A DNA stretch of 64,000 nt from Pseudomonadota bacterium (GCA_021781575.1 JAJXWP010000008.1:62001-126000), one strand, 5' to 3'; positions 24,927 to 35,883 are shown, counted from the stretch's first letter. The notes: generated from the letters alone by a model not told the origin. Numbers and translations: made by a program.

Positions 24927-25457
24927 ATGTCCTTGACCGATCCCGCGCCCCGCCATCCGATTCATCGCCGGCAGGTCACCTGCCAGGGTTTCCAGCGCGA
25001 CGATGGCCTGTGGGACATCGAAGGGCACCTGGTCGATACGAAGACCTACGATTTCACCAACCGGGAACGGGGAACGATCGCGGCGGGTGCTCCCATCCAC
25101 GAGATGGTGGTGCGGGTGACCGTGGACGACGACCTGATGGTGCACCGGGTCGAAGCCGTCACCCTCCATTCTCCGTTCTCCGTTTGCGGCGACATAGCTC
25201 CGAGCTTCGCCGCGCTGGCCGGCCTCAGTCTGACCAACGGATTTCTGCGCGAGGTGCGGGCACGCTTCGGCGGCGTCAAGGGATGTACCCACATCGTCGA
25301 GTTGATGGCGCCCATCGCCACCACCGCCTACCAGACGGTCGCTCCGCTGCGGCACCTGAAGACCCGGGAAGGCCGCGACAACCTTGTCGACAGCTGTCAC
25401 GCCCTGGCGGCGGACGGCCCGGTGCTGGCGCGGGAATTCGCGAGGGAGAAAAGCTAA
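24927..25457 (+). CDS. DUF2889 family protein
   Basis: 176 residues matching the DUF2889 pattern: HRRQVTCQGFQRDDGLWDIEGHL, VDTKTYDF, IHEMVVRVTVDDDLMV, CGDIAPSFAALAGLSL, and RFGGVKGCTHIVELMAPIATTAYQT with conserved Cys and His. It has no signal peptide. The biochemical role is unknown. It has a strong ribosome-binding site (AAGGAG) and probably ends the aroK operon. Its stop overlaps the convergent bolA-like gene by four bases. Confidence 0.9.
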   Translation: MSLTDPAPRHPIHRRQVTCQGFQRDDGLWDIEGHLVDTKTYDFTNRERGTIAAGAPIHEMVVRVTVDDDLMVHRVEAVTLHSPFSVCGDIAPSFAALAGLSLTNGFLREVRARFGGVKGCTHIVELMAPIATTAYQTVAPLRHLKTREGRDNLVDSCHALAADGPVLAREFAREKS

Positions 25458-25735
25458 TTCCGCTTCGCCGCTTCGTCGGGCGTGAGGGTGACCAGCGACA
25501 AGGCATGTACGCGGTCGCGCAGTTCTTCCTCCAGAAGGGAGTACACCTGGCGCTGCCGGGCGACCGGGGACTTGCCCTCGAAGGCTTTTGATACGATCTC
25601 TACACGGAAATGGCTCTCACCTTCGGGGTGAGCTCCGGCATGGCCGTGGTGGCGTTGCGACTCGTCGACGATGTCGAGCTTTTGCGGGGCCAGGCCGTCG
25701 ATCAGCTTTCGTTCCATCTTGTCGCGCACGAGCAT
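25454..25735 (-). CDS. BolA-family protein
   Basis: 93 residues. RKLIDGLAPQKLDIVDESQR, HHGHAG, SHFRVEIVSKAFEGKSPVARQR and a final VHALSLVTLTPDEA are the BolA fold signatures, with His positions suited to bind an Fe-S cluster with a monothiol glutaredoxin. BolA proteins act in iron sensing and cluster trafficking. ATG 25735 is used. It converges on and overlaps DUF2889. Confidence 0.93.
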   Translation of the reverse strand: MLVRDKMERKLIDGLAPQKLDIVDESQRHHGHAGAHPEGESHFRVEIVSKAFEGKSPVARQRQVYSLLEEELRDRVHALSLVTLTPDEAAKRN

Positions 25736-25829
25736 GCGAGGGTCCCTCGGTTACCCTCAGGGATTTCTCTTGCCGGGAGCCCTTCGGGAGTGGATATCTA
25801 CTGGGTGCTGGCGCTCATAGTGAGCCATC

Positions 25830-26399
25830 ATGAACGGACATTCACGAAAATTTTGGCCCCCAAAAAGTAAGGAGTCGAACCTCGCCGGTGGGCGTCCCTG
25901 CGATCATCCCGGATGCGATCACACGGGGGAATACCGCGCGCCGAAATCCCGCGACGCGCTCCAGGACTACTACTGGTTCTGCCTCGACCACGTGCGCGCC
26001 TATAACGCCGCCTGGGACTATTACGCCGGCCTTCAGCCGGAAGAGATCGAAGAGATGATCCGCTATGACGTCACCTGGCAGCGGCCCACTTGGCCTTTGG
26101 GACGGACCGGTCGCGGTGGCCGCTTCGACCCGGAAAAAGTCAAGGACGTATTCGGGCTGTTCGATGAGGATATGTGGCAGAGCCGAGCCGAGCCGAGTCG
26201 CCCCGCCTCGCCGGAAGAAAAGGCGATGCGGGTGATGGAACTGAACGGACCGGTGACATTGGAGAGTCTGAAAGCCCGCTACAAGGAACTGTGCAAGCTC
26301 CATCATCCCGACGCCAACGGCGGCGACAAAGGGGCTGAGGAGCGCTTCAAGCAAATCGGCCAGGCTTACAAAACATTGATGGAAAGCCTAAATGCCTGA
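25830..26399 (+). CDS. J-domain (DnaJ-like) protein with N-terminal Cys/His motif
   Basis: 189 residues. The N-terminal CDHPGCDHTGEYRAPKSR and WFCLDHVRAYNAAWDYYAGL look like a small zinc-binding module. The C-terminal J domain (about 130-189) contains LCKLHHPDANGGDKGAEERF, in which the Hsp70-stimulating HPD is intact. It acts as a co-chaperone for DnaK, client unknown. It stands just upstream of cobS-cobT, a linkage frequent in alphaproteobacteria. The start ATG 25830 lacks a strong ribosome-binding site. Confidence 0.88.
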   Translation: MNGHSRKFWPPKSKESNLAGGRPCDHPGCDHTGEYRAPKSRDALQDYYWFCLDHVRAYNAAWDYYAGLQPEEIEEMIRYDVTWQRPTWPLGRTGRGGRFDPEKVKDVFGLFDEDMWQSRAEPSRPASPEEKAMRVMELNGPVTLESLKARYKELCKLHHPDANGGDKGAEERFKQIGQAYKTLMESLNA

Positions 26400-26436
26400 T
26401 AATGCCCATGCTCGCTAAGTTGGATACCGTATTCCC

Positions 26437-27441
26437 ATGACCGAAACCACCACGTCTTCCCTGGCCTCGGACCACCCTTTGGCGCTGCCCGACATCCAGA
26501 TCTCGGTGCGCCAGACCTTCGGCCTCGATACCGACATGATGGTGCCGGCTTTCAGTTGCGGCAGCGAGCATGTTCCCGACCGTGACGACGCCTACCGGTT
26601 CGACCACGACACCACCATGGCGATCCTGGCCGGTTTCGCCCATAACCGCCGGGTCATGGTGCAGGGCTATCACGGCACCGGCAAGTCCACCCATATCGAA
26701 CAGGTGGCGGCACGCCTCAACTGGCCTTGCATCCGGGTCAACCTGGACAGCCATGTGAGCCGCATCGACCTCATCGGCAAGGACGCCATCGTCCTGCGCG
26801 AAGGCCAGCAGGTCACCGAGTTCCGCGAAGGCATCCTGCCCTGGGCGTTGCAGCATCCGACCGCCCTGGTATTCGACGAATACGACGCCGGGCGCCCCGA
26901 CGTGATGTTCGTCATCCAGCGCGTGCTGGAAGTCGAAGGCAAGCTGACCTTGCTCGACCAGAGCCGGGTGATTCGTCCTCACCCCGCCTTCCGGCTGTTC
27001 GCCACCACCAACACGGTCGGCCTGGGCGACACCACCGGGCTCTATCACGGCACGCAGCAGATCAATCAGGGGCAGATGGATCGGTGGAATATCGTCGCCA
27101 CGCTCAACTATCTGGAGCATGACGCCGAGGTCGATATCGTGCTGGCCAAGCTGCCCATCCTCGACACCAAGGACGGCCGAGACATCGTGAGCAACATGGT
27201 GCGCGTCGCCGATCTGTCCCGCCAGGGCTTCATCAACGGCGACATTTCGACGGTGATGAGCCCGCGAACCGTGCTGACCTGGGCCGAGAACGCGCAGATC
27301 TTCGGTGATGTGGGATTCGCCTTCCGGCTGACTTTCCTCAACAAATGCGACGAAACCGAGCGCCCGGTGGTCGCCGAATATTACCAGCGCTGCTTCGGCG
27401 TCGAACTTCCGGAGACGATGGCGCGGGTCGCTTTGAGCTAG
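26437..27441 (+). CDS. cobS: Cobaltochelatase subunit CobS
   Basis: 334 residues, MoxR-like AAA+ ATPase. Walker [11 protein letters not shown], Walker [17 protein letters not shown], sensor [11 protein letters not shown] and the opening [13 protein letters not shown] are all typical. With CobT and CobN it inserts cobalt into hydrogenobyrinate a,c-diamide in aerobic cobalamin synthesis. CobN is not in the window. cobT follows after 15 bases. Confidence 0.96.
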   Translation: MTETTTSSLASDHPLALPDIQISVRQTFGLDTDMMVPAFSCGSEHVPDRDDAYRFDHDTTMAILAGFAHNRRVMVQGYHGTGKSTHIEQVAARLNWPCIRVNLDSHVSRIDLIGKDAIVLREGQQVTEFREGILPWALQHPTALVFDEYDAGRPDVMFVIQRVLEVEGKLTLLDQSRVIRPHPAFRLFATTNTVGLGDTTGLYHGTQQINQGQMDRWNIVATLNYLEHDAEVDIVLAKLPILDTKDGRDIVSNMVRVADLSRQGFINGDISTVMSPRTVLTWAENAQIFGDVGFAFRLTFLNKCDETERPVVAEYYQRCFGVELPETMARVALS

Positions 27442-27456
27442 CCCCGGGGCGCTGTC

Positions 27457-29349
27457 ATGGATCGGGGCGACGGAGGCGACAAGCGGTTGTTCGGTGGGGC
27501 TGAGGAGGCACCGGGCGATCTGGTCAAGCGGGCAACCACCGCGGCGTTGCGGGCGGTGGCCGGCCGTGCCGACCTGATGGTCAACTATGCCAGCGGAGCG
27601 CCGGCGCTGCGCGGCAACCAGGTCCGCCTGCCGCTGCCGCCTCGCCAGATGCATCTCGATGACCTGGCCCGCCTGCGCGGTGCCGCCGACGCGGTGGCGC
27701 TCAGGCTGCGGTTCCATGATGAAGCGGTGCACAACAAGCGAATGCCTCTCGGCGAGGCGGCCAAGGATATCTACAACGCCTTGGCGCAGGCCCGGGTTGA
27801 AGCGATCGGCGCCCGCATCATGCGCGGCGTCGCCGCCAATCTGGCGGCGGCGCTGGAAGGCCGGTACCGTTCCGAAGGCTTCGATTCCGTCACCCGCCGC
27901 GACCAGGTACCGCTGGCGGAAGCCGTTCGGCTGATCGCTCGCGAGCGGTTCTCCAACCAGCCGGTGCCGGTGTCGGCCCGGCAGGCGGTCGAGCTGTGGC
28001 GGAGCCATATTGATACCAAGGCCGGCCGCAAGCTGTCGGCGTTGAAGGAGCTGCTGGCCGACCAGGAGCAGTTCAGCCGTGGCCTGCGCGAGCTGATTGC
28101 CGCCCTCGACCTCGAAGCGATGGAGGACGAGCCGGCGGAAGAGGAAACGGATGAGCGGCAGGACGCCCAGGGCGCCAATACCGGACCCGAGGAGCGGTCG
28201 ACTTCGGCTGAAAGTTCCTCCAGCGCGGCCGAAGGCGGTGGTGACGCCGCCATGGGAGAGGCGGAAAGCCTGGGTGCCCAGGATGGCGAACAGCAAGGTG
28301 GCGAAGCCATGCAGATGCCTGGCCACGGAAGCGAGGAGGCGGGCGGACCCACCCGCCATCGCCCCGGCCAGGGCGCCAATCGCCAGGAGCCGCACGAGCG
28401 CCCGTACACGCCTTACACTTCGGCCTTCGACCAGGTGGTGGACGCCGCCGACCTGTGCGATCCCGATGAATTGCAACGCTTGCGCCACCAGCTTGACCAG
28501 CAGCTGACGCACCTGCAGGGCGTGGTCAGCCGCCTGGCCAATCGCCTGCAACGCCGTCTGATGGCCAAGCAGACTCGCGCTTGGGATTTCGACCTCGAGG
28601 AGGGCCTTCTCGACTCCGGCCGGCTCGCCCGCGTGGTCACCAACCCGCTGCACAGCCTGTCCTTCAAGCAGGAGAAGGATACGGATTTCCGCGACACCGT
28701 GGTCACCCTGCTGATTGACAATTCCGGATCGATGCGCGGGCGCCCCATCACGGTGGCCGCCGTCAGTGCCGATATCCTGGCCCGTACCCTGGAACGCTGC
28801 GGCGTGAAGGTGGAGGTTCTGGGCTTCACCACGCGGGCCTGGAAAGGCGGGCAGTCGCGTGAGAAATGGGTGGCGGACGGCAAGCCGGCCAATCCGGGTC
28901 GCCTCAACGACCTGCGCCATATCGTCTACAAGGCGGCCGACATGCCGTGGCGGCGCGCTCGCAAGAGCCTGGGCCTGATGCTGCGCGAAGGCATTCTCAA
29001 GGAGAATATCGACGGCGAGGCCTTGCTCTGGGCACACGCCCGCCTGCTGGCGCGGTCCGAACAGCGGCGTATCCTGATGGTCATCTCGGACGGAGCGCCG
29101 GTGGACGATTCCACGCTGTCGGTCAATACGGGCAGCTACCTCGAACGCCATTTGCGCGATGTCATCGCCTGGATCGAGGGGGCGTCGCCGATCGAACTGG
29201 TGGCCATCGGCATCGGTCACGACGTCACCCGCTATTACCGCCGTGCCGTGACCATCATGGATGCCGAAGAACTGGGCGGGACCATGCTGAAGCAGTTGAC
29301 CTCGCTGTTCGAGGAAGAAACCCCGAGCGAGCGGCGCCGGGCGGTCTGA
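27457..29349 (+). CDS. cobT: Cobaltochelatase subunit CobT
   Basis: 630 residues. An N-terminal alpha-helical part (about 1-210), an acidic, Glu/Ser-rich linker (about 215-320, many EE and GE pairs) and a C-terminal VWA domain with [16 protein letters not shown], later ISDGAPVDD. CobT forms the hexameric ring that couples CobS ATP hydrolysis to the CobN chelatase. It ends with a strong hairpin terminator. Confidence 0.96.
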   Translation: MDRGDGGDKRLFGGAEEAPGDLVKRATTAALRAVAGRADLMVNYASGAPALRGNQVRLPLPPRQMHLDDLARLRGAADAVALRLRFHDEAVHNKRMPLGEAAKDIYNALAQARVEAIGARIMRGVAANLAAALEGRYRSEGFDSVTRRDQVPLAEAVRLIARERFSNQPVPVSARQAVELWRSHIDTKAGRKLSALKELLADQEQFSRGLRELIAALDLEAMEDEPAEEETDERQDAQGANTGPEERSTSAESSSSAAEGGGDAAMGEAESLGAQDGEQQGGEAMQMPGHGSEEAGGPTRHRPGQGANRQEPHERPYTPYTSAFDQVVDAADLCDPDELQRLRHQLDQQLTHLQGVVSRLANRLQRRLMAKQTRAWDFDLEEGLLDSGRLARVVTNPLHSLSFKQEKDTDFRDTVVTLLIDNSGSMRGRPITVAAVSADILARTLERCGVKVEVLGFTTRAWKGGQSREKWVADGKPANPGRLNDLRHIVYKAADMPWRRARKSLGLMLREGILKENIDGEALLWAHARLLARSEQRRILMVISDGAPVDDSTLSVNTGSYLERHLRDVIAWIEGASPIELVAIGIGHDVTRYYRRAVTIMDAEELGGTMLKQLTSLFEEETPSERRRAV

Positions 29350-29359
29350 GCAAAAAAGG

Positions 29360-29393
29360 GAAACCGGATCGTCTGGGGGAACGATCCGGTTTC
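29360..29393 (+). terminator. Hairpin terminator after cobT
   Basis: GAAACCGGATCGT and ACGATCCGGTTTC are perfectly complementary 13-base arms around an 8-base loop, beginning 11 bases after the cobT stop. The trailing T-run is short (TTTCTATGG), so termination may be partly factor-dependent. Confidence 0.75.
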
Positions 29394-29713
29394 TATGGTC
29401 GACTACGCAGTGAGGAGTCCTTGGCGGACCCGGTCGGGCCGGCAAGTCGGGGAGGGTGTGGGGGGCTTCCCTCGCCTCGACTGCCGTGTCCCTGCTCGCT
29501 CGCTGTCGACCTTCCTGGGGGGGATACGCTTGGGGGAGCGAAAAGGTCGACCGGCGAAGGAGCTGTGGCGGATGTCCGGTGAAAGCCTTCAAGCTGCTCC
29601 GGCAGGGGGAACCGGGGGGCTCTCATTTGGCTTTGCGGCACATCCGGTATCCGCCGCTGAGGACAATTTCTATCGGGACACTGTGGCAGGAATAGGGCGG
29701 GGATGGGGAAAGG
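29394..29713. other. Gene-free spacer between cobT and accA
   Basis: About 320 bases between convergent genes. The open frames here have implausible sequences. I see a 9-base inverted repeat GTCGACCTT/AAGGTCGAC (around 29505-29555) that could fold, and nothing else. Confidence 0.4.
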
Positions 29714-30667
29714 TTAGGGCAGCCCTATCTTCCCCATATCGAGAAACTTGTCGCGCCGCCGCGCCCGCAGCACCCCACCCTCAACCATGGTCAGGCTTTT
29801 CAGGGCGCGATCCAGGTGTTCGGCGACGCTGGCGATGGCCATTTCCGGATTGCGATGCGCCCCGCCGAGAGGTTCCGGGACGATGTCGTCAATCACCGCC
29901 AGCCGATGGAGATCCTGGGCGGTGAGATGCAGCGCCTCGGCGGCCTCCTTGGCGGCATCGCCGCTCCGCCACAGGATCGAGGCGCAGCCCTCGGGGCTGA
30001 TCACCGAATAGATCGAGTGTTCCGGCATCAGGATGGTGTTGCCGGCGGCAAGGGCGATGGCGCCGCCTGATCCGCCTTCGCCGATGACCACCGAGATCAG
30101 CGGCACGCGGATGTCGAGGCAGGTCTCGATGGATCGCGCGATGGCTTCGGCCTGCCCGCGGGCTTCGGCATCGACGCCTGGATAGGCGCCGGCGGTATCG
30201 ACCAGGGTAATCACCGGAATGGCGAAATGATCGGCCATCTCCATAAGTCGACGCGCCTTGCGGTAGCCTTCGGGCCGGGCCATGCCAAAATTGTGACGAA
30301 CCCTCGATTCGGTATCGCGACCCTTCTCATGGCCGATCACCATTACCGACTGACCGCGGAAGCGGCCCAGGCCGCCCAGGATCGCCTTGTCGTCGGCGAA
30401 GGCGCGGTCGCCGGCCAGCGGCGTGAAATCGGTGATCAGGCGCTCGATGTAATCGGAGGCGTGTGGCCGGTCGGGATGGCGCGCCACCTGGGTCTTTTGC
30501 CAAGGCGTCAGCTTGCCGTAGGTAGCCCGCAGGAGCTTGTCAACTTTCACCTGAAGGCGGTTGATCTCTTCGGCAATGTTGATTTCGTCGGAGTCGCTTA
30601 AGTGGCGCAACTCCTCGATCTTGCCTTCAAGCTCGGCAATGGGCTTTTCGAAATCGAGAAAATTCAT
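29714..30667 (-). CDS. accA: Acetyl-CoA carboxylase carboxyltransferase subunit alpha
   Basis: 317 residues. [20 protein letters not shown] start, [14 protein letters not shown], then [37 protein letters not shown], and [13 protein letters not shown] oxyanion region, all diagnostic. It transfers the carboxyl group from biotin to acetyl-CoA. ATG 30667 is chosen by homology. A longer in-frame start at 30823 is unsupported. Confidence 0.97.
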   Translation of the reverse strand: MNFLDFEKPIAELEGKIEELRHLSDSDEINIAEEINRLQVKVDKLLRATYGKLTPWQKTQVARHPDRPHASDYIERLITDFTPLAGDRAFADDKAILGGLGRFRGQSVMVIGHEKGRDTESRVRHNFGMARPEGYRKARRLMEMADHFAIPVITLVDTAGAYPGVDAEARGQAEAIARSIETCLDIRVPLISVVIGEGGSGGAIALAAGNTILMPEHSIYSVISPEGCASILWRSGDAAKEAAEALHLTAQDLHRLAVIDDIVPEPLGGAHRNPEMAIASVAEHLDRALKSLTMVEGGVLRARRRDKFLDMGKIGLP

Positions 30668-30811
30668 GGCTGCGGCTTTTAACACAGGCTGCGCCAAGGG
30701 GAAAGGGGTACCCTGGAATCGACGGGTGCTCATCCCTGCGTCAGCTGGAGGGGGCGGCATCTTCCTGCGACACTGGATGATCCGAAGGGACCTTTGTGCA
30801 AGGAGGAGGCC

Positions 30812-31114
30812 ATGCCGCGCCATTTGTTATTGTCGGCAGTCCTTGTCCTGGCGGCGATCAGTCTGCCCGGCGCAGGCGTCGCCGCCGACCTGCCGTCGCC
30901 GGACAACAGCGGCGCTGCCAATTACCGGATCCCCGTCCCCCCGGATCTGCCGAAACGGCAAATCGAGGCCGGCCGACGGTCGGCCGCGCAACGTCAGCTG
31001 CAGTCCGAACTCCAAGCCAAGGCCAGGCCGGAGCCGCCGCAGCAGCCGGCGGAGCCGCCTTCCGAACAGCCGGAGCCGACGATGTTGCCGCTGAGCGGGT
31101 TCGTGTATCGATAG
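30812..31114 (+). CDS. Small exported Pro/Gln-rich protein
   Basis: 100 residues. Signal peptide about 1-24 ([21 protein letters not shown]), then a charged Arg/Gln segment and a proline-rich end ([17 protein letters not shown]) closing with [13 protein letters not shown] 30812 has AAGGAGG upstream. Probably periplasmic. Function unknown. It is divergent from accA and precedes pyrD by about 95 bases. Confidence 0.7.
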   Translation: MPRHLLLSAVLVLAAISLPGAGVAADLPSPDNSGAANYRIPVPPDLPKRQIEAGRRSAAQRQLQSELQAKARPEPPQQPAEPPSEQPEPTMLPLSGFVYR

Positions 31115-31209
31115 TTGTCCTTTCGCCGGGCGTTGGGTTAGGGTCCATTCCGATGCCGTCGGAACGGGGCGGTGTCGCCACCCCGTTGTTTGCCCGAAGA
31201 CCGATTTCC

Positions 31210-32265
31210 GTGCTCGACCTCTTCCGCTTGGCCGGCCCCCTGGTCCGCCTGTTCGAACCCGAGAAGGCCCACGCTCTGACTCTGGCCGCGCTGAAGTGCG
31301 GGCTGGTGCCGAAGCAGCCGCGCCACGATGATCCGATCCTGTCGATCCGCCTGTGGGGGCGCGATTTTGCCAATCCGGTCGGCCTTGCCGCCGGATTCGA
31401 CAAGAACGGCGAAGTGCCGGACGCCATGCTGACGCAGGGGTTCGGTTTCGTCGAGGTGGGAAGCGTGACGCCGCGGCCGCAGCCGGGCAATCCGCAGCCG
31501 CGGCTGTTCCGCCTGGTCAAGGACGGCGCCGTGATCAACCGCATGGGGTTCAACAACCAGGGACTGGACGCCGTGGCCGGCCGTCTGGCGCGGCGTCGGC
31601 GCGACGGCATTGTCGGGGCCAATCTCGGTAAGAACAAGGATACCGAGGACGCCGCCTCCGACTATCAGAAAGGGGTGGCGGCGCTGGGGCCGCTGGCTGA
31701 TTATCTGGTGATCAACGTCTCGTCGCCCAACACGCCGGGACTGCGCGCCCTGCAGGGGCGGAGGCCGCTGGAGGATCTGGTGGGGCGGACCCGCCAAGCC
31801 TTGCTGGCGCTGGCCAAGCCGGTGCCGCTGCTGCTGAAAATCGCACCTGATCTTACCGACGAGGACAAGCGCGATATCGCCGAAGTGGCGCTGGCCGGAG
31901 GTCTGGACGGCCTGATCGTCACCAATACCACCATCGACCGCCCCGCCACGCTGACCTCTGCCGCGAAGGGCGAAACCGGCGGTCTGTCGGGGGCGCCCTT
32001 GTTCGAGCCGTCGACCCGGGTGTTGCGCGACATGTTCGCGTTGACAGGCGGCCGCCTGCCGCTGGTCGGGGTGGGGGGCATCGGCTCCGCCGAACAGGCC
32101 TATGCCAAGGTCCGCGCCGGCGCGTCGTTGCTGCAGCTTTACTCGGCGCTGATCTACCAAGGGCCGGCCCTGGTTACGCGGATCAAGCTGGGTTTGGCGG
32201 AGTTGCTGCGCCGCGACGGTTTCGGCTCGCTGGCCGAGGCGGTCGGCGCCGAGCATCGGGCGTAG
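31210..32265 (+). CDS. pyrD: Dihydroorotate dehydrogenase (quinone), class 2
   Basis: 351 residues from GTG 31210 (VLDLFRLAGPLVRLFEPEKAH is split as VLDLFRLAGPLVRL and FEPEKAHALTLAAL). FMN and substrate motifs: NPVGLAAGFDKNGEVPDAML, VEVGSVTPRPQPGNPQPRLF, NRMGFNNQG, LVINVSSPNTPGLR with the catalytic Ser, TNTTIDRP, GGLSGAPLF, and LVGVGGIGSAEQAY. Membrane-associated, reduces ubiquinone. An ATG at 31153 would add 19 residues. The choice between the two starts rests on family length. Confidence 0.93.
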   Translation: MLDLFRLAGPLVRLFEPEKAHALTLAALKCGLVPKQPRHDDPILSIRLWGRDFANPVGLAAGFDKNGEVPDAMLTQGFGFVEVGSVTPRPQPGNPQPRLFRLVKDGAVINRMGFNNQGLDAVAGRLARRRRDGIVGANLGKNKDTEDAASDYQKGVAALGPLADYLVINVSSPNTPGLRALQGRRPLEDLVGRTRQALLALAKPVPLLLKIAPDLTDEDKRDIAEVALAGGLDGLIVTNTTIDRPATLTSAAKGETGGLSGAPLFEPSTRVLRDMFALTGGRLPLVGVGGIGSAEQAYAKVRAGASLLQLYSALIYQGPALVTRIKLGLAELLRRDGFGSLAEAVGAEHRA

Positions 32266-32267
32266 AC

Positions 32268-33158
32268 GTGGCGGAGGCGGCGTTGTCGATTTCCGTCCTT
32301 TCCGGTCTGCGCGACATCGCTGACCGCTACGATGGCTTCATCCTCGACCTGTGGGGGGTCGTTCACGACGGGGTGGCGCCTTATCCCGGTGCCGCCGACA
32401 GCCTGGCCCGGCTGCGCGACCTCGGCAAGCGCACGGTCATGCTGTCCAATGCGCCGCGCCGCGCCTTCGTCCTGGTGGAGATGATGGAATCCATGGGGAT
32501 CAGCCGCGATCTCTATGGCGCGGTGATGAGTTCCGGCGAGGCGGTTCATCTGGAATTCGCCCGCCGGACCGATCCCTGGTTCGCCGCCCTGGGCGAGCGC
32601 TGCCTCCATATCGGGTCCGCCGCCGACAGCATCATCTTCGAAGGTCTGTCGCTGCAGCGCGTGGAAGACGTGGCCGACGCCGATTTCGTGATGAATACCG
32701 GGCCGGATGGCTTCATCGAGACGATGGACCGCTACATCCCCTTGCTGGACGCCGCGGCTGCCCGGCGCCTTCCCATGGTTTGCGCCAACCCCGACCTGGC
32801 GGTGATGCGCCGGGGCCGGCGCTATGTCTGTGCCGGGGCGCTGGCCCAGTATTACCAGACGAAGGGTTGCGAGGTGCGGTATCGTGGCAAGCCGGATCCG
32901 GCAATTTACCAGGTCTGCCTGGATCTGCTGGGAAATCCGGCCCGCGCCCGGGTGCTGGCGGTGGGCGACGCCCTGCATACCGACATCGCCGGTGCCGACG
33001 GGGTCGGCATCGACAGCCTGTTCTGCACCGGCGGCATCCATGGCGCAGAACTTGGTGCCCACTATGGGGAACGGCCGGACCCCGAGCGGGTCGAAGCCCT
33101 CATCGCCGCCCACGGCGGCCTACGCCCGACCGCGGCGATCGGTGGTCTGGTCTGGTAA
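32268..33158 (+). CDS. HAD hydrolase, TIGR01459 / class IIA family
   Basis: 296 residues from GTG 32268, two bases after pyrD. HAD motif I DGFILDLWGVVHDG, motif II TVMLSNAPRR, motif III RGKPDPAIY and motif IV VLAVGDALHTDIAGADGVGID are intact. This NagD/4-nitrophenylphosphatase-like subgroup dephosphorylates small phosphometabolites. The substrate is unknown. It ends five bases from convergent nadK. Confidence 0.9.
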   Translation: MAEAALSISVLSGLRDIADRYDGFILDLWGVVHDGVAPYPGAADSLARLRDLGKRTVMLSNAPRRAFVLVEMMESMGISRDLYGAVMSSGEAVHLEFARRTDPWFAALGERCLHIGSAADSIIFEGLSLQRVEDVADADFVMNTGPDGFIETMDRYIPLLDAAAARRLPMVCANPDLAVMRRGRRYVCAGALAQYYQTKGCEVRYRGKPDPAIYQVCLDLLGNPARARVLAVGDALHTDIAGADGVGIDSLFCTGGIHGAELGAHYGERPDPERVEALIAAHGGLRPTAAIGGLVW

Positions 33159-33163
33159 GAAGT

Positions 33164-33931
33164 TTAGGGCAGGAACTGCTCAGCCAGGATGCGCTCCTCC
33201 AGGTTATGCTCGGGGTCGAACAGCAGGTCCAGGCCGACATTGCGATCTTCCCGGATTTCCACCTGAACCACGTCGCGCACCTCGGTATAGTCGGCTACCG
33301 CCGACACCGGGCGTTTTTCGTGCTCGAGGATTTCCAGGCAGACCGTCGACTTGTGCGAAACCAGGGCGCCGCGCCAGCGGCGCGGGCGGAAGGCGGAGAT
33401 CGAGGTGAGCGCCAGGACGCCGGCGCCCAGGGGGACGATCGGTCCGTGGGCCGACAGATTGTAGGCGGTGCTGCCGGCCGGCGTCGCCACCAGGACGCCG
33501 TCACAAATCAGCTCTTCGAGGCGCACCCGCCCGTCGATGCGGATGCGGATCTTGGCCGCCTGGCGGGTTTCCCGCAGCAGCGAGACCTCGTTGATGGCCA
33601 GCGCCTCGTGAACCTTGCGGTCAGCCGTCACCGCCGCCATCGCCAGAGGATGGAGACGGACTGTTTGTGCCCGCTCCAGGCGGTTCAACAGGTCCGTCTC
33701 GCTATAGGCGTTCATCAGGAAGCCGACGGTGCCGCGGTTCATCCCGTAGATCGGCACCTCGCAGTCGATGTGGCGGTGCAGCGTTTCCAGCATGAACCCG
33801 TCGCCGCCAAGGGCGACGATGACGTCCGCCTCCTCCGGCGGGGCTTGCCCGTAGGTGTGGTTGAGATGCCTTAACGCCCGTTGCGCGGCCTCGTTGTCGG
33901 TGGCGACGAACGCGATCTTGGCGAACTTCAT
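33164..33931 (-). CDS. nadK: NAD kinase
   Basis: 255 residues, the compact alphaproteobacterial form. Motifs: [29 protein letters not shown], the NE/D-type [12 protein letters not shown], and [23 protein letters not shown]. It makes NADP+ from NAD+. ATG 33931. Confidence 0.94.
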   Translation of the reverse strand: MKFAKIAFVATDNEAAQRALRHLNHTYGQAPPEEADVIVALGGDGFMLETLHRHIDCEVPIYGMNRGTVGFLMNAYSETDLLNRLERAQTVRLHPLAMAAVTADRKVHEALAINEVSLLRETRQAAKIRIRIDGRVRLEELICDGVLVATPAGSTAYNLSAHGPIVPLGAGVLALTSISAFRPRRWRGALVSHKSTVCLEILEHEKRPVSAVADYTEVRDVVQVEIREDRNVGLDLLFDPEHNLEERILAEQFLP

Positions 33932-33992
33932 GGCGGCCCGTCCCGGGATCGAACGCGCCGGAGTATACCCGAGCGGCGGCCAAGCGCCAGGG

Positions 33993-34982
33993 CTAACCCC
34001 CGGTGACGCTCATATGGCGGGCGAGCGCGGGCCGCTGATGCTCGCGGTCGATGACGAAGTCATGGCCCTTCGGCTTGCGTCCGATGGCCTCGCGGATCGC
34101 CGCTTCGATCGCCTCCTCGCCCTCACTCTGACGCAGCGGAGTGCGAAGATCCGCCGAATCCTCCTGGCCGAGGCACAGGTAGAGGCGCCCGGTGCAGGTC
34201 ACTCTGACCCGGTTGCATCCTTCACAGAAATTGTGCGTGAGCGGTGTGATGAAGCCCAGCATGCCTCCGGTTTCGGCGATGCGGACATAGCTTGCCGGTC
34301 CGCCGCTGCGCATCAGCGAAGGTTCCAGCGTCCAGTTCCGGGCAAGTTGCCGGCGGACCTGGTCGAGCGGCAGATAGTGCTCGTTGCGGCCGCCTTCCAC
34401 TTCGCCCAAGGGCATGGTCTCGATCAACGTCAGGTCATGGCCCTGCTCGCCGCACCAGCCGACCATAGAGTCGATTTCGTCTTCGTTGACCCCCTTCAGC
34501 GCCACCATGTTGACTTTCACCTTCAACCCCGCCGCCTTCGCCGCCGCGATGCCGTCCAGCACCTTGTCGATGCGGCCGAAGCGGGTCAGGCGGCGGAAGG
34601 TTTCCGCATCGCGCGTGTCGAGGGACACGTTGATCCGCTTCATCCCGGCGGCTTTCAGAGCGTCGGCGAACTCCGCCAGCCGCGTGCCGTTGGTGGTCAG
34701 CGTCAGTTCGTCGAGGGTCCCCGCCTCGACCATCCCGCCCAGGTGCTCCACCAGGGCCATGACGCCGCGCCGCACCAGCGGCTCCCCGCCGGTCAGCCGC
34801 AGCTTGCGGACGCCGAGCCGGACGAACGTGCGGCACAGCCGTTCCAGTTCTTCGAGCGTCAACAATTCGGCTCGGGGCAGGAATTCCATTTCCTCGCCCA
34901 TGCAGTAAACGCAGCGCAGATCGCAGCGGTCGGTCACCGACAGGCGAAGATAGGTAATGGAACGGCCGTATGGATCGAGCAT
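33993..34982 (-). CDS. moaA: GTP 3',8-cyclase MoaA
   Basis: 329 residues, radical SAM enzyme for molybdenum cofactor. N-terminal cluster Cys at 20, 24 and 27 in [14 protein letters not shown]. The second cluster motif is [20 protein letters not shown]. The protein ends in the essential GG tail (SVTGG). Only nadK precedes it on this strand in the direction of reading; no other moa gene is in the window. Confidence 0.96.
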   Translation of the reverse strand: MLDPYGRSITYLRLSVTDRCDLRCVYCMGEEMEFLPRAELLTLEELERLCRTFVRLGVRKLRLTGGEPLVRRGVMALVEHLGGMVEAGTLDELTLTTNGTRLAEFADALKAAGMKRINVSLDTRDAETFRRLTRFGRIDKVLDGIAAAKAAGLKVKVNMVALKGVNEDEIDSMVGWCGEQGHDLTLIETMPLGEVEGGRNEHYLPLDQVRRQLARNWTLEPSLMRSGGPASYVRIAETGGMLGFITPLTHNFCEGCNRVRVTCTGRLYLCLGQEDSADLRTPLRQSEGEEAIEAAIREAIGRKPKGHDFVIDREHQRPALARHMSVTGG

Positions 34983-35229
34983 GGAGACGAGCCGGAGCAG
35001 GAATTTTTTCTAGCAACTCAATATGGCGATGGCGGGCCCCCCGTTCCAGATCATTCCGACTCCGCCGGTCCGGCGATTGTTCAGAAATGACTGCGCAAGT
35101 TCCTGGCGAACGCCAAATCCGCGCATGGCGCGAGAAATTGCCGCCTGGCCGCCGAGGCCGTGTGACCTTGCCAAGAACGGCGCAAGGGCCGAAGCTGCAG
35201 CGGGTGGTCGAGGAAAAGGAGAAAGGACC

Positions 35230-35883
35230 ATGCGGGGTGGGGACGTCGTCGACCTGGCCGAACTCCTATGCGCCCGACTGTGCCATGACTTGGCCGGCGC
35301 CATCGGGGCCGTCGGCACCGGTGCCGAATTGCTTGCCGACGACGGCATGGACGCCGCGTCTTCGGCCGAAGCCCTGGCGTTGCTGGCGTCGAGCGCCGCC
35401 GTGGCGGGAAACCGGCTGCGGTTTCTGCGCCTGGCCCTGGGCAGTGGCGGCTCCTCCGTCGTCACGGCCCAGTTGCGCGAACTGGCCTTGGGGTTCGTCG
35501 GCGGCGGCGCCGGCGGCAGCCTGACGCTGCGTCTCGATTGGCCCGAGGCGGGAGACGAGAGCTGGCCGGCCGATGCGGCCAAGCTGCTGCTCAATCTGGT
35601 GTTGCTGGCCCAGGATTGCCTGCCGCGCGGCGGGGACATCGCCGTGCGCACCCGGCCCGCTGCCGGGGTCCTGGCCAGCGTGATAGCGGCCGGTAACGGC
35701 GCGGCGGCGGGCGATGCCGTGGCGGGACTGTCGGCCGGCGGGTCGGCGGGCCTCGGGCCGCGAAGCGCCCAAGGATACTATTCCGCGCGGTTGGCGGCTC
35801 GGCTGGGCTTGGCGGTGCAATGCAGCAATGAGGGGGGCAGGGTGGTTCTTTTGGCCGCGGCCGCCAGACCTTCGAAAGAATAG
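35230..35883 (+). CDS. chpT: ChpT-like histidine phosphotransferase
   Basis: 217 residues, histidine-phosphotransferase family (PF10090 type). The phosphoacceptor helix is LLCARLCHDLAGAIGAVGTG. The C-terminal half resembles a degenerate HATPase lobe, ending with GYYSARLAARLGLAVQ. In Caulobacter ChpT passes phosphate from CckA to CtrA and CpdR. ATG 35230 follows GGAGAAAGGACC. It lies 128 bases upstream of cheA, with ctrA 8 kb away. Confidence 0.85.
   Translation: MRGGDVVDLAELLCARLCHDLAGAIGAVGTGAELLADDGMDAASSAEALALLASSAAVAGNRLRFLRLALGSGGSSVVTAQLRELALGFVGGGAGGSLTLRLDWPEAGDESWPADAAKLLLNLVLLAQDCLPRGGDIAVRTRPAAGVLASVIAAGNGAAAGDAVAGLSAGGSAGLGPRSAQGYYSARLAARLGLAVQCSNEGGRVVLLAAAARPSKE

Noticed and set aside
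26347-29592. Open frame of 1081 codons on the minus strand
   Set aside because: It is antisense to cobS and cobT, which have unmistakable motifs. The antisense sequence shows Gln/His/Arg-rich composition typical of GC-rich shadow frames.
34983-35229. Possible short gene on either strand between moaA and the ChpT-like gene
   Set aside because: The short frames have poor codon bias and no known motif. It is best seen as the divergent promoter region.
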